Below, in pieces: positions 17,364-26,201 of a stretch of DNA of 64,000 nt. Below the pieces are notes generated by a model. The model made no database searches and had not been told where the DNA came from. It was given only the letters and a program-made list of their open reading frames with translations. The stretch is from Ruegeria sp. ANG-R (GTDB lineage: Bacteria > Pseudomonadota > Alphaproteobacteria > Rhodobacterales > Rhodobacteraceae): positions 49,377 to 113,376 of the forward strand of contig NZ_JWLJ01000012.1 of the NCBI RefSeq assembly GCF_000813985.1, in the 5' to 3' direction. Each line of letters opens with the position of its first letter. Position 1 is the first letter of the stretch. The translations under genes and the position numbers were made by a program.

Positions 17364-18671
17364 ATGAAGGATCTTACTCCGAACAAGGCGGATCTTGATC
17401 CGATTGAGATCGCCTCGATCGATGAAATTCGGACACTCCAACTGGACCGTTTGAAATGGTCGCTACGTCACGCATATGACAATGTGCCAATGTATCGCGA
17501 ACGCTGCGATCAGGCAGGGGTACACCCGGATGACCTGCAAAGCCTCAGCGATCTCGCCCGTTTCCCGTTCACTTACAAGAACGACCTGCGCGATAACTAT
17601 CCGTTTGGTTTGTTTGCTGTATCGCGTGACCAAATCGTGCGCGTTCATGCCTCATCAGGAACCACTGGCAAGCCAACTGTCGTTGGTTACACGCAAGGCG
17701 ATATTGATACCTGGGCCGATCTGGTGGCGCGATCCCTGCGCGCCAGCGGGCTACGGCGCGGTGATATGGTACACAACGCCTACGGCTACGGCCTCTTCAC
17801 CGGTGGGCTTGGCGCGCATTACGGGATTGAGCGCCTTGGGGCGACGGTTGTACCGATGAGCGGTGGACAGACGGCAAAACAGGTCGATCTGATCACTGAC
17901 TTCAAACCCGATGGCATCATGGTCACGCCATCCTATATGCTCAACATTCTTGAGCAATATCATAAAGTTGGTCTCGATCCACGCGAATGCTCGTTGTCTG
18001 TGGGCGTCTTCGGCGCCGAACCCTGGACGGATTCGATGCGGGCCGAGGTCGAACAGGCCTTCGACATGCACGCGGTCGATATCTATGGTCTGTCCGAGAT
18101 CATGGGTCCCGGTGTGGCCAACGAATGCGTTGAAACCAAAGACGGTCCGGTGATCTGGGAGGATCACTTCTACCCGGAAATCATCAACCCCGAAACCGGC
18201 GAGGTCCTGCCGGATGGCGAGATGGGGGAGCTGGTCTTCACGACGCTGACCAAAGAAGGCCTGCCGATGATCCGGTACCGGACCCGCGATCTGACCCGTC
18301 TGTTGCCGGGCACCGCACGCTCGATGCGGCGGATGGAGAAGATCACGGGCCGTTCGGATGACATGATCATCCTGCGGGGCGTCAATGTCTTTCCCAGCCA
18401 GATCGAGGAACAGGTTCTGGCCACCGGTGGCCTTGCGCCCTATTACCAGATCGAACTGTATCGTTCGGGTCGTATGGATGCGATGCGCATCCATGTTGAA
18501 GCAACGCCCGGCGCGGCAGATGAGCTGAGTAAAACCGCCGCAGCGCGGATGTTGTCACGCCGGATCAAAGAGGTCGTTGGCATCTCGACCGAGATCGATA
18601 TAGGCGACCCCGGTGAAGTCGAACGCAGTCAGGGCAAGGCCCGCCGTGTGATCGACAATCGAAGCGAGTAA
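17364..18671 (+). CDS. paaK: PaaK: phenylacetate-CoA ligase
   Basis: The 435-residue adenylate-forming enzyme activates phenylacetate with ATP and CoA, the first step of the pathway. Visible motifs are 'HASSGTTGKPTVVGYT' (phosphate loop), 'YGLSEIMGPGVANEC' (substrate pocket region of PaaK), 'YRTRDLTRLLPG' (ATP binding) and 'RSDDMIILRGVNVFPSQIE' (hinge). The length is that of other PaaK proteins. GGGAGAG precedes the ATG, 15 bases after paaI. Confidence 0.95.
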   Translation: MKDLTPNKADLDPIEIASIDEIRTLQLDRLKWSLRHAYDNVPMYRERCDQAGVHPDDLQSLSDLARFPFTYKNDLRDNYPFGLFAVSRDQIVRVHASSGTTGKPTVVGYTQGDIDTWADLVARSLRASGLRRGDMVHNAYGYGLFTGGLGAHYGIERLGATVVPMSGGQTAKQVDLITDFKPDGIMVTPSYMLNILEQYHKVGLDPRECSLSVGVFGAEPWTDSMRAEVEQAFDMHAVDIYGLSEIMGPGVANECVETKDGPVIWEDHFYPEIINPETGEVLPDGEMGELVFTTLTKEGLPMIRYRTRDLTRLLPGTARSMRRMEKITGRSDDMIILRGVNVFPSQIEEQVLATGGLAPYYQIELYRSGRMDAMRIHVEATPGAADELSKTAAARMLSRRIKEVVGISTEIDIGDPGEVERSQGKARRVIDNRSE

Positions 18672-18692
18672 GTCAGAACGGAGAGCAAGGGT

Positions 18693-19289
18693 TTGGCTCG
18701 TACGATAGCAAAAGACTACGATCATAAGCGCGCCCGCATCCTGAAATCGGCGGCGCGCGTGTTTGCACGGGAAGGGTTCGACCGGGCCTCGATGTCGCAA
18801 CTGGCGCGCGAGTGCGGAATATCGAAGGCTAATATCTATCACTATTATGATAGCAAGGATGCCATTCTGTTCGACATGCTCGACAGCTATCTGCGGCAAC
18901 TGCGCGATTTGATTTGCGGGCTGGATCTACAAAACCTCAGCCCCGCCGAGCGTCTGCGCCGGGTCGTGCACGAGATTCTGATGGCCTATCATGGCGTGGA
19001 TGACGAACACCGGGTGCAGACCAGTGGTATGTCTGCCCTGCCGGAGGATCAGCAGAAATTGCTGCGCGGTTATCAGCGGGATATGGTGGAGTTTCTTAGT
19101 GAGATCATTGCTGACGCTGCCCCCGAAACTTTCCGTGAGGATGCAACCAAGCTGCGCGCAACGACGATGTCAGTCTTTGGGATGCTGAACTGGTTCTACA
19201 TGTGGAACGCCGGTGCGGACGCCGAAGCGCGTGGCGACTATGCGGCGCTTGTCAGCGATCTGACTCTGTCTGGCGTTGCCGGGCTCTGA
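18693..19289 (+). CDS. paaR: TetR-family regulator, likely PaaR
   Basis: The 198-residue protein starts at TTG 18693. It has an N-terminal TetR helix-turn-helix (about 12-58: 'ILKSAARVFAREGFDRASMS', 'CGISKANIYHYYDSKDAI') and an alpha-helical ligand domain. TetR regulators named PaaR control paa genes in many proteobacteria that lack PaaX control. Here it follows paaK by 21 bases, and inverted repeats of TetR-operator type lie before paaG and paaJ. The expected inducer, phenylacetyl-CoA, is inferred from the family. The rare start codon suggests low expression. Confidence 0.8.
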   Translation: MARTIAKDYDHKRARILKSAARVFAREGFDRASMSQLARECGISKANIYHYYDSKDAILFDMLDSYLRQLRDLICGLDLQNLSPAERLRRVVHEILMAYHGVDDEHRVQTSGMSALPEDQQKLLRGYQRDMVEFLSEIIADAAPETFREDATKLRATTMSVFGMLNWFYMWNAGADAEARGDYAALVSDLTLSGVAGL

Positions 19290-19359
19290 CCGCCGTTTGG
19301 CAGAAAATTGATTTGGAGAATTCAACGCAATTGGGTTCAATAGCTGCAGGAGGACTGCA

Positions 19360-19575
19360 ATGCAAAACCCGGAGCGTTTCGAAAAGTTCTATTTCGCCAA
19401 AGTGGGCATGGGCGAAGCCTGCGGCTGCGCCGAACGCATTATCGACGTTTTCGAGTTTAATCGAAAAGGCGGCGCGCAATCGAAACAGGCGTTGAAGCAA
19501 GATAAGCGCAAACGCAGGTCATTCCGTTCTTGGGCAATGAAATATGGCCTGATCAGCCGTAAGCGCCAAAACTGA
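19360..19575 (+). CDS. Small uncharacterised basic protein, 71 aa
   Basis: A strong AGGAGG lies six bases before the ATG, so this short frame is probably translated. The product has a 'GEACGCAERIIDVFEF' segment with a CxC pair in its first half and a very basic second half ('KQDKRKRRSFRSWAMK'). I do not recognise the family. It sits 70 bases after the TetR gene and converges with the last gene of the paaJ-ABCDE unit, with only four bases between stops. A nucleic-acid or regulator partner would fit the charge, but that is speculation. Confidence 0.55.
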   Translation: MQNPERFEKFYFAKVGMGEACGCAERIIDVFEFNRKGGAQSKQALKQDKRKRRSFRSWAMKYGLISRKRQN

Positions 19576-19579
19576 AGGC

Positions 19580-20338
19580 TTAAGGCGCTTTCAGCCCTAA
19601 TTTTTGGATCAGTTCGGTTGCCTGGGTGGACCAGCTATCTTTCATCTCTGTTCCGGTTTGCTTTCGCAATCCCATCTTGCGTAAGGCTTCGGTTTTTTCA
19701 GCGCCTCCAGTTCCAAAGCTTGCCGCAACGCGTGGCCACCAGTAATCGATCGAAGATTGCATTTGCGCTGCCTTGCCCAGCTCAATCAGCTTGACCGCAC
19801 CTTCCATAGCAAGTTCGCCATGGCGCGCTTCAATAGGCATGATGTCGCGAAAAGCTTCGGCAAGCGGCTGGTAAGAAACTTGCGAGAATTCGGCCAGTTG
19901 AACCGCGACGGCCTGACTCATCAGCAAATTCATAACAACGGCGTCTTCCCAGCCTTCAATCGGATAATTGAATACCGCAAGACGCATATCGTGCTCGGAC
20001 CGGGTGGCGCCGATGTCGGCGTTGCGATCCAGTCGGGTGGTCCAGGGATGGTGTGTTGCATAGCGATCGGTGTCGGCGCCGAATTCGCCCATGATCTTCA
20101 GCACACGGTCGGCATTGTCCGTTTTTTCCAGAACGATTTTTGCGGCGGCAATGCGCTCCTTGATACCCGGCCCCTGGTTGATGATGTCGGCAAATCCCGC
20201 CGCCCCTGCCAACTCGCTGTCGACAAAAGTCGCCATCAGCTTCATGAGCTCAGCACGATAACGCGGCGGTACGTTTGTTGGGTTGGTCAGTACCCCACCT
20301 GCTGCGAGATAGCTATCGAGTGTCATATCTTCGGCCAT
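19580..20338 (-). CDS. PaaA/PaaC-like ferritin-fold protein, extra member
   Basis: The 252-residue helical protein of the phenylacetic-acid-catabolic ferritin-like family is additional to the PaaA and PaaC encoded upstream. One iron-type motif is kept ('IEARHGE', E-x-x-H-x-E, near residue 163). At the place where PaaA has 'DEAGHG', this protein reads 'EKTDNAD', so the first E-x-x-H is lost. That resembles the degenerate metal sites of PaaC-type structural subunits. It is the last gene of the paaJ-A-B-C-D-E unit, with GGGGGAGGGAAAA before its start, 15 bases after paaE. It may be an accessory subunit of the ring epoxidase or a separate oxygenase-like protein. Confidence 0.75.
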   Translation of the reverse strand: MAEDMTLDSYLAAGGVLTNPTNVPPRYRAELMKLMATFVDSELAGAAGFADIINQGPGIKERIAAAKIVLEKTDNADRVLKIMGEFGADTDRYATHHPWTTRLDRNADIGATRSEHDMRLAVFNYPIEGWEDAVVMNLLMSQAVAVQLAEFSQVSYQPLAEAFRDIMPIEARHGELAMEGAVKLIELGKAAQMQSSIDYWWPRVAASFGTGGAEKTEALRKMGLRKQTGTEMKDSWSTQATELIQKLGLKAP

Positions 20339-20353
20339 TGGTTTTCCCTCCCC

Positions 20354-21427
20354 CTACTGGTCGTAGTCGACGACGACAGTGTCGGTCAGTGGATAGGCCT
20401 GGCAGCTCAGCACATAACCTTTCTCGACCTCGTAATCCTCAAGCGCATGGTTGGCGACCATCTCAACATCGCCTTCAATCACGCGGCAGCGGCAAGTTGA
20501 ACAGACCCCGGCCTTACAGGCGTAAGGCGCGTCCATCGCATTTTCCAGCGCGGCATCGAGGATTGATTGATCCTTGGGCATCGTAATGGTCTGCGTAGCG
20601 CCATCCATTGTGATCGATGCTTTGGTCTGGTTGGCCTGAGACGCAGTACCTGCATCGCTGACCTTGCGCTTGGCTCGACCCGGTTGAGCACTTGCGAACA
20701 GTTCGAACTTGATCTGCCCATCGTCCAGCCCGTGGGCGCGCAGAGCGGCAGCGATGCCCAACATCATCGGTTCGGGTCCGCAGATGAAGGCGGTGTCGAC
20801 GTTCTGGATGTCAATCCAGTGCTCAAACAGCTGAGCGCACTTATCCTGAGTCACCAGACCGGTAAACAGCTCGATCTCCTGCGCGTCGGTTTCCAGAATG
20901 TGGATCACGTTCAGGCGACCCATATAGAGGTTCTTCAGGTCCTCCAGCTCCTCACGGAACATGATCGTATTCACGCCTTTGTTGGCATAGACCAGTGTGA
21001 AACGTGAATGCGGCTCACGCGCCAAGGTTGTCTTGAGGATAGATAACACCGGTGTGATGCCTGACCCGCCAGCGAAGCCCAGATACTGCTTTTCCGCAGA
21101 AGGGTCTATTGCGGTGTGGAAGCTTCCCATCGGCGGCATCGCCTGCACGACATCACCAACTTGCAGGTCCGTATTTGCCCACGTCGAGAATGCGCCGCCA
21201 TCGACGCGTTTGATACCGACCTGAAGGATACCTTCATCTTTGCCTGCGCAGATCGAATAAGACCGGCGCAGTTCTTCGCCATCGAAATCACGCCGGAACG
21301 TGAGATACTGGCCTTGGGTGAAATCGAATTCTTCAGCCGCGCCGTTTTGCGGCTTCAGGGTCACCACCACCGCATCGCGGATGGTTTTGTGAATGTCGGT
21401 GACCTCAAGATCGTGAAATCGTGCCAT
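20354..21427 (-). CDS. paaE: PaaE: reductase of phenylacetyl-CoA epoxidase
   Basis: The start at ATG 21427 follows GAGGAGGAGCACCGG and gives 357 residues (E. coli PaaE has 356). The N-terminal ferredoxin-NADP+ reductase part shows 'RRSYSICAG' (FAD) and 'GFAGGSGITPVLSILKT' (NADPH). The C-terminal 2Fe-2S domain has the plant-type Cys pattern in 'YACKAGVCSTCRCRV'. PaaE passes electrons from NADPH to the PaaA diiron centre. The frame is open upstream but without a ribosome site. Confidence 0.95.
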   Translation of the reverse strand: MARFHDLEVTDIHKTIRDAVVVTLKPQNGAAEEFDFTQGQYLTFRRDFDGEELRRSYSICAGKDEGILQVGIKRVDGGAFSTWANTDLQVGDVVQAMPPMGSFHTAIDPSAEKQYLGFAGGSGITPVLSILKTTLAREPHSRFTLVYANKGVNTIMFREELEDLKNLYMGRLNVIHILETDAQEIELFTGLVTQDKCAQLFEHWIDIQNVDTAFICGPEPMMLGIAAALRAHGLDDGQIKFELFASAQPGRAKRKVSDAGTASQANQTKASITMDGATQTITMPKDQSILDAALENAMDAPYACKAGVCSTCRCRVIEGDVEMVANHALEDYEVEKGYVLSCQAYPLTDTVVVDYDQ

Positions 21428-21440
21428 CCGGTGCTCCTCC

Positions 21441-21902
21441 TCAGATGCACTTGAAATAATCAAACGGTTCCAGACAGTCCGTGCAGCGCCAATGCGCCTT
21501 GCACGGGGTCGAGCCAAACTGACTGACCTTTTCAACCGCCTTGCTGCCGCAGCGCGGACAGCGTTCAGGGCCGCCTGCGGGTTGTGGTGGGGCAATGCCA
21601 AACTCTTCCAGTTTCGCGCGGCCTTTGCCACTCAGCCAATCGGTCGTCCAGGCGGGCGAGATGCTGGTTTCTATTCGAACATCTTCGATCCCGTGGTCGC
21701 GCAAGGCGGTCTCGATATCCATGCTAATGACCGAGGTGGCTGGGCAGCCGGAATAGGTTGGCGTCACGGTGACCTTCAATGTCTCGGCATCCCACCGCAC
21801 ATCTCGTACAATGCCCAGATCCACCACCGAGATCACAGGGATCTCGGGGTCGGGCACGGCATCCAGCCAGGCCCAGATCTGATCTGTCGAGGCGCGTGGC
21901 AT
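21441..21902 (-). CDS. paaD: PaaD: metal-sulfur maturation factor for the epoxidase
   Basis: The 153-residue product joins an N-terminal MIP18/DUF59 domain ('WAWLDAVPDPEIPVISVVDL') to a C-terminal zinc-ribbon with 'CPRCGS' and 'CKAHWRCTDC'. PaaD is needed for a working epoxidase, probably for iron-sulfur assembly on PaaE. It lies six bases after paaC. Length and layout match the family. Confidence 0.92.
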   Translation of the reverse strand: MPRASTDQIWAWLDAVPDPEIPVISVVDLGIVRDVRWDAETLKVTVTPTYSGCPATSVISMDIETALRDHGIEDVRIETSISPAWTTDWLSGKGRAKLEEFGIAPPQPAGGPERCPRCGSKAVEKVSQFGSTPCKAHWRCTDCLEPFDYFKCI

Positions 21903-21908
21903 TTGGCG

Positions 21909-22667
21909 TTACCAGCTTGCGCCGGGGTAAGCGCGTTGCAACCACTGCATTTGTGTCAGCAGGTGCCCCAGATGCTCGGTATGCATCCGTCCATCGCGCC
22001 CACCTTTGTGCGCGAAACGGCTATCTGGGATGCTCAACGTGGCCTCGGTCAGCACCCGCGTGATCAAAGCATCATATTCTTCGCGCAGATCAGCGGGGTT
22101 GGGGGCAATCCCGGCCGCCGCCATCTCAGTATCGACTTCGTCGCTGACAAACATCTCGCCGACATAGGGCCAGAGGTAGTCCAGAGCTTCTTGCATCCGG
22201 GCGTGGCTTTCCTCGGTCCCGTCGCCAAGCCCTACGACCGTGTCGCTTGAACGTTCAAGATGATAGGTAACCTCTTTGCTGGCTTTGACAGCGATGGCTG
22301 CCACTTGTTCGTCAGAGGATTTCATCAGACGGCCCAGCATGATCGAGTGCCACGCATCAAAGAGGAACTGTCGCATAAGAGTACGACCGAAATCGTCATT
22401 CGGAACTTCGACTAGCAATACATTGCGAAAATCCCAAGCGTCGCGCAGGAAGGCCAACTCGTCGGCGCTTTTTCCGCCGTCAATCTCACCCGCGAGACCC
22501 AGCCACATCTGTGTCTGACCAATCAGATCCAGTGCGGTATTGGCCAGGGCAATGTCCTCTTCCAACACCGGAGCATGACCGCACCACTCGCTCACGCGAT
22601 GACCGAGGATCAGCGTGTTGTCTCCCATCCGCAGCAGGAACTGCGAAAATGCCTCGTCGCGGGTCAT
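21909..22667 (-). CDS. paaC: PaaC: structural subunit of phenylacetyl-CoA epoxidase
   Basis: The 252-residue ferritin-fold protein begins with 'EAFSQFLLRMGDNTLILGHR', followed by 'ALDLIGQTQMWLG', as in PaaC. It forms the stable PaaAC core; its own metal site is degenerate in the family. I choose ATG 22667, which overlaps the paaB stop (TGATG); GTG 22670 is an alternative. The C-terminal 'HTEHLGHLLTQMQWLQRAYP' is characteristic. Confidence 0.93.
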   Translation of the reverse strand: MTRDEAFSQFLLRMGDNTLILGHRVSEWCGHAPVLEEDIALANTALDLIGQTQMWLGLAGEIDGGKSADELAFLRDAWDFRNVLLVEVPNDDFGRTLMRQFLFDAWHSIMLGRLMKSSDEQVAAIAVKASKEVTYHLERSSDTVVGLGDGTEESHARMQEALDYLWPYVGEMFVSDEVDTEMAAAGIAPNPADLREEYDALITRVLTEATLSIPDSRFAHKGGRDGRMHTEHLGHLLTQMQWLQRAYPGASW

Positions 22668-22951
22668 CACATCGCCCCCACTTCATCGGGAATGTCGAAG
22701 AAAGTCGGATGGCGATACACCTTGCTTTCGCTCGGCTCATACAGCGGACCTTTTTCGCTCGGCGACGAAGCCGAGATATTGTTGGCTTCGACGACCCAGA
22801 TCGAAACACCTTCGTTACGACGGGTGTAGACATCCCGTGCATTCTTGATCGCCATTTCCGCGTCAGGGGCGTGCAGCGAGCCTACGTGACGGTGGCTCAT
22901 GCCATGCTGACCGCGGATAAAGATTTCCCACAGGGGCCATTCGTTGTTCAT
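22667..22951 (-). CDS. paaB: PaaB: small subunit of phenylacetyl-CoA epoxidase
   Basis: The 94-residue protein has the PaaB pattern 'WPLWEIFIRGQHGMSHRHVG' and 'HAPDAEMAIKNARDVYTRR'. PaaB bridges PaaAC heterodimers in the epoxidase. It lies 23 bases after paaA behind GGAGGAAA and overlaps paaC. Length is that of the family. Confidence 0.95.
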   Translation of the reverse strand: MNNEWPLWEIFIRGQHGMSHRHVGSLHAPDAEMAIKNARDVYTRRNEGVSIWVVEANNISASSPSEKGPLYEPSESKVYRHPTFFDIPDEVGAM

Positions 22952-22974
22952 CGGGTTTCCTCCTCAGGGTGGGC

Positions 22975-23967
22975 TTATTCAGCGGCCATCTGTTTTGCGC
23001 GTTTCTTGCGGGCATGGGCCAGCAGGCCATCACGGACCCATTTGCCGTCGTCCCAAGCCTTGTTGCGCGCAGCCAGACGATCGACGTTGCAGGGACCATT
23101 GCCTTTGATCACATCAAAGAACTCGGACCAGTCCGGGTCGGTGTAATCGTAGTGTCCCCGTTCTTCGTTCCACTTCAGGTCCGGGTCGGGGATGCTCAGA
23201 CCCAGATATTCGGCCTGCGGCACGGTCTGATCCACGAATTTCTGGCGCAACTCATCATTGGTGTTGATTTTTATCTTCCACGCCATGGATTGCGCCGAAT
23301 GCACGCTGTCCTTGTCTGAAGGACCAAACATCATCAGCGACGGGTACCACAATCGGTTCATCGCATCCTGAGCCATCTTGCGTTGTTCCGGCGTGCCTTC
23401 GGCCATCTTGCGGATCGCGTCATAGCCCTGCCGCTGGTGAAAGCTTTCTTCCTTGCAGATCCGGATCATGGCGCGCGAGTAAGGGCCAAATGAGGTTCGC
23501 TGAAGTGGCACCTGATTCATGATCGCGGCCCCATCAACCAGCCAACCGACTGCGCCAATGTCCGCCCAGTTCAGCGTCGGATAATTGAAGATCGACGAAT
23601 ACTTCATTCGACCGTCCAACAGCATCTCGGTGATTTCATCGCGGCTGACACCCAGCGTCTCGGCCGCGCAATACAAGTACAGGCCATGTCCGGCCTCATC
23701 CTGTACCTTTGCCAGCAGGATTGCCTTGCGTTCCAATGTCGGTGCGCGAGTGATCCAATTCCCCTCGGGCAGCTGGCCGACAATCTCGGAATGCGCGTGC
23801 TGGCCGATCTGGCGGATCAGGGTTGCGCGGTAGTCATCCGGCATCCAGTCCTTGGGCTCGATCTTGATATCGGCGTCGATCTTGTCCTGAAAGGCGCGCT
23901 CCTGCTCTGTCATTTCCTCGCGGGGTTTCACGCCGGTTCCAGCGGATTTTACCATCTGAGCGTACAT
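22975..23967 (-). CDS. paaA: PaaA: catalytic diiron subunit of phenylacetyl-CoA epoxidase
   Basis: The 330-residue product inserts one oxygen atom into the aromatic ring of phenylacetyl-CoA. Diiron ligand motifs are visible as '[18 protein letters not shown]' (E-x-x-H) and '[16 protein letters not shown]' (E-E-x-x-H). It also has '[20 protein letters not shown]', strongly conserved in PaaA. It lies 15 bases after paaJ behind GGGAGGAGA and begins the A-B-C-D-E order. Confidence 0.96.
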   Translation of the reverse strand: MYAQMVKSAGTGVKPREEMTEQERAFQDKIDADIKIEPKDWMPDDYRATLIRQIGQHAHSEIVGQLPEGNWITRAPTLERKAILLAKVQDEAGHGLYLYCAAETLGVSRDEITEMLLDGRMKYSSIFNYPTLNWADIGAVGWLVDGAAIMNQVPLQRTSFGPYSRAMIRICKEESFHQRQGYDAIRKMAEGTPEQRKMAQDAMNRLWYPSLMMFGPSDKDSVHSAQSMAWKIKINTNDELRQKFVDQTVPQAEYLGLSIPDPDLKWNEERGHYDYTDPDWSEFFDVIKGNGPCNVDRLAARNKAWDDGKWVRDGLLAHARKKRAKQMAAE

Positions 23968-23982
23968 GACGGGTCTCCTCCC

Positions 23983-25185
23983 TTACACGCGTTCAAGAAT
24001 AAGTGCGGCGCCCTGGCCCACTCCGACACACATGGTGCAGAGCGCATATCGCCCACCAGTGCGCCGCAACTGATAGGCGGCTGTCATGACCAGTCTCGCA
24101 CCGCTCATCCCAAGCGGGTGGCCAATCGCGATTGCGCCGCCGTTTGGATTCACATGAGGTGCATCATCAGCCACACCCAATTCACGTAGAGTGGCAAGGC
24201 CTTGCGAGGCAAAAGCCTCATTCAACTCTATCACATCCATCTGTTCGATGCTTAACCCTGCGCGAGCCAGAACCTTACGGCTGGCCGGAACCGGGCCAAT
24301 CCCCATCACGCGCGGTTCGACGCCCGCGACCGACATCCCAACCACACGCGCAATCGGCGTCAGGCTGTTCCTGACAGCCGATGCTTCGTTGGCCATCAAA
24401 ATTGCGGCTGCGCCATCATTTACACCCGAGGCATTCCCGGCGGTGACGGTTTTTTCAGCGCCATTGATCCCCTTAAGGCCGGCAAGCTTCTCTGCGGTCG
24501 TTCCGGGGCGTGGGTGTTCATCCGTGTCGATGACAATCGGATCGCCTTTGCGCTGAGGAATGGTGACCGGGGTGATCTCCTCCTGAAACACCCCGGCCTG
24601 GTGCGCCGCGGCCCAGCGGGCCTGGCTGCGTTCGGCAAACGCATCCTGATCGGTGCGGTTGATACCGTAAGCTTCCGCGACGTTATCTGCCGTTTGGGGC
24701 ATGGAGTCGATACCAAATTCCTGCTTCATCTTCGGGTTCACGAACCGCCAGCCAATCGTGGTGTCGTAAACGGCGTTTGCGCGTGAAAAGGCGGATGTTG
24801 CCTTGGGCATCACGAAAGGTGCGCGCGACATGCTTTCAACACCTCCCGCGATCGCCATGTCATAATCCCCAGCTCTTATGGCACGGGCAGCCATGCCGAC
24901 CGCATCCATGCCTGAAGCGCACAGCCGATTGATCGTTGTGCCCGGGACATCCATCGGCAAACCCGCCAGCAGCGCCGCCATCCGCGCCACGTTGCGATTG
25001 CTTTCGCCTGCCTGATTGGCATCGCCATAGATCACGTCATCCAAACTGGACCAGTCCACCTGTGGATTTCTCGCGACCAGCGCAGCAATTGGTATTGCGG
25101 CCAGATCATCTGTGCGTACCTGGCTCAGGCCACCGCCATATCGTCCGATGGGCGTACGCTGGGCATCGCAGATAAAGGCGTCCAT
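23983..25185 (-). CDS. paaJ: PaaJ/PcaF thiolase: 3-oxoadipyl-CoA (3-oxo-5,6-dehydrosuberyl-CoA) thiolase
   Basis: The 400-residue thiolase has the acyl-accepting Cys89 in 'INRLCASGMDAVGMA', the His loop 'NPNGGAIAIGHPLGMSGAR' and the second Cys in 'ALCTMCVGVGQG'. PaaJ acts twice in phenylacetate degradation, ending in succinyl-CoA and acetyl-CoA. PcaF of the beta-ketoadipate pathway is very similar; position at the head of the paaABCDE unit favours PaaJ. A TetR-type inverted repeat lies about 40 bases before the start. Confidence 0.9.
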   Translation of the reverse strand: MDAFICDAQRTPIGRYGGGLSQVRTDDLAAIPIAALVARNPQVDWSSLDDVIYGDANQAGESNRNVARMAALLAGLPMDVPGTTINRLCASGMDAVGMAARAIRAGDYDMAIAGGVESMSRAPFVMPKATSAFSRANAVYDTTIGWRFVNPKMKQEFGIDSMPQTADNVAEAYGINRTDQDAFAERSQARWAAAHQAGVFQEEITPVTIPQRKGDPIVIDTDEHPRPGTTAEKLAGLKGINGAEKTVTAGNASGVNDGAAAILMANEASAVRNSLTPIARVVGMSVAGVEPRVMGIGPVPASRKVLARAGLSIEQMDVIELNEAFASQGLATLRELGVADDAPHVNPNGGAIAIGHPLGMSGARLVMTAAYQLRRTGGRYALCTMCVGVGQGAALILERV

Positions 25186-25223
25186 GGGTCGAACACTCCG
25201 AATTTGATGTCACATTATTAAGT

Positions 25224-25242
25224 GACCGATAGGTCGGTTAAT
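25224..25242. promoter_or_regulatory. Candidate PaaR/TetR operator before paaJ
   Basis: GACCGATAGGTCGGTTAAT contains ACCGA-N4-TCGGT. Fourteen of 19 bases agree with the site before paaG (16075-16093). It ends 39 bases from the paaJ start. The remaining 150 bases towards the transposase remnant hold nothing else that I can identify. Confidence 0.65.
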
Positions 25243-25394
25243 ACGCGCCGCATCGATTCGCGGCAAGATAAATGTTACTTCAGTTTCCATATCTGGATAT
25301 TTTGGTAACGAATTGTCTTGGTGCTCGGAATAAATCCGCAAGGCGTGTACGTTTGACAAAATTGGGCACAATCACGCTCTAGGGTCAGGTTTCA

Positions 25395-26132
25395 TCACCA
25401 ATAGATGATGGTTGCAGCGGGGGCGATTGCAGAGAGGAAGACCCTGGGCAGTGATCATGACGTGTCGCCACGCGTCTCCAATCCTTGAGCCTGCCAAGCA
25501 TGATCTCGATGCGGTTGCGTCGTTTGTGGCGGCGCTTGTCATACGTCGCGGAAATGTTGCGTTGCTCTCGACCAGGGGTGCAGGCGCGTGTCCCTTTGGT
25601 TTTCAACGCATCTCGGAACCAGTCGGCATCGTAACCACGATCCTCGGGCAACCAGTCCACATTTGGTATGCTGCCGAGCAGGGTCCGAGCGGCGACTTGC
25701 CCGGTAGTGAAAAAGGCTGAGCGGCCGCCCTTGTCGGTTACCGGCAGCACGCGGTTTGGCTCTCATGCCACCCTAGGTTCGACCAATCAGGCGGCCACGT
25801 CCCCTTTGTCGCAGCCATACTGGTTGCCGCGAGATGCGCCTTTAGGTGGGGCGCGTCGATCACCACGGGCTTTTCCTTGTCGTGTCCGGCTGCCGGGCCG
25901 ACCATCATCCGAGCGAAGATAGCTTTCTCGCTTCAACGCTTCCATTGGTTATAAAGCGTCTTGTGCGGTCCGTATTCCGTGGGGGCGTCACGTCACCGCA
26001 CCCATTGCAATTAAATAATATAATACCGCTCAGCCCCCTTTTGTCATCGGCGCATGGCTTGCCATACGACTGCGGGAAGAAAACGAAAAGCTCGGCCATC
26101 TGCTCGGCGGTTGGCCAGAAAAGGTCGCTCAT
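25395..26132 (-). pseudogene. Decayed IS5-family (IS427-type) transposase
   Basis: The recognisable N-terminus 'MSDLFWPTAEQMAEL', with 'FPQSYGKPCADDKRGLSGII', breaks off near 26025 by frameshift. The next frame reads 'EYGPHKTLYNQWKR' followed by a stop. Later frames give 'VVIDAPHLKAHLAA', then 'LPEDRGYDADWFRDALKTKG' and 'RIEIMLGRLKDWRRVATR'. A last frameshift precedes 'SAIAPAATIIYW'. These pieces occur in the correct order for an IS5-type DDE transposase, so the copy has several lesions and cannot move itself. No terminal inverted repeats were identified. Confidence 0.85.
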
Positions 26133-26201
26133 GATGTACGCCTTAAACTCAGAGGCTTGAACCATCTTGCCAAGGCAACAACCGGATTGGTGGGCTAGAA
26201 G

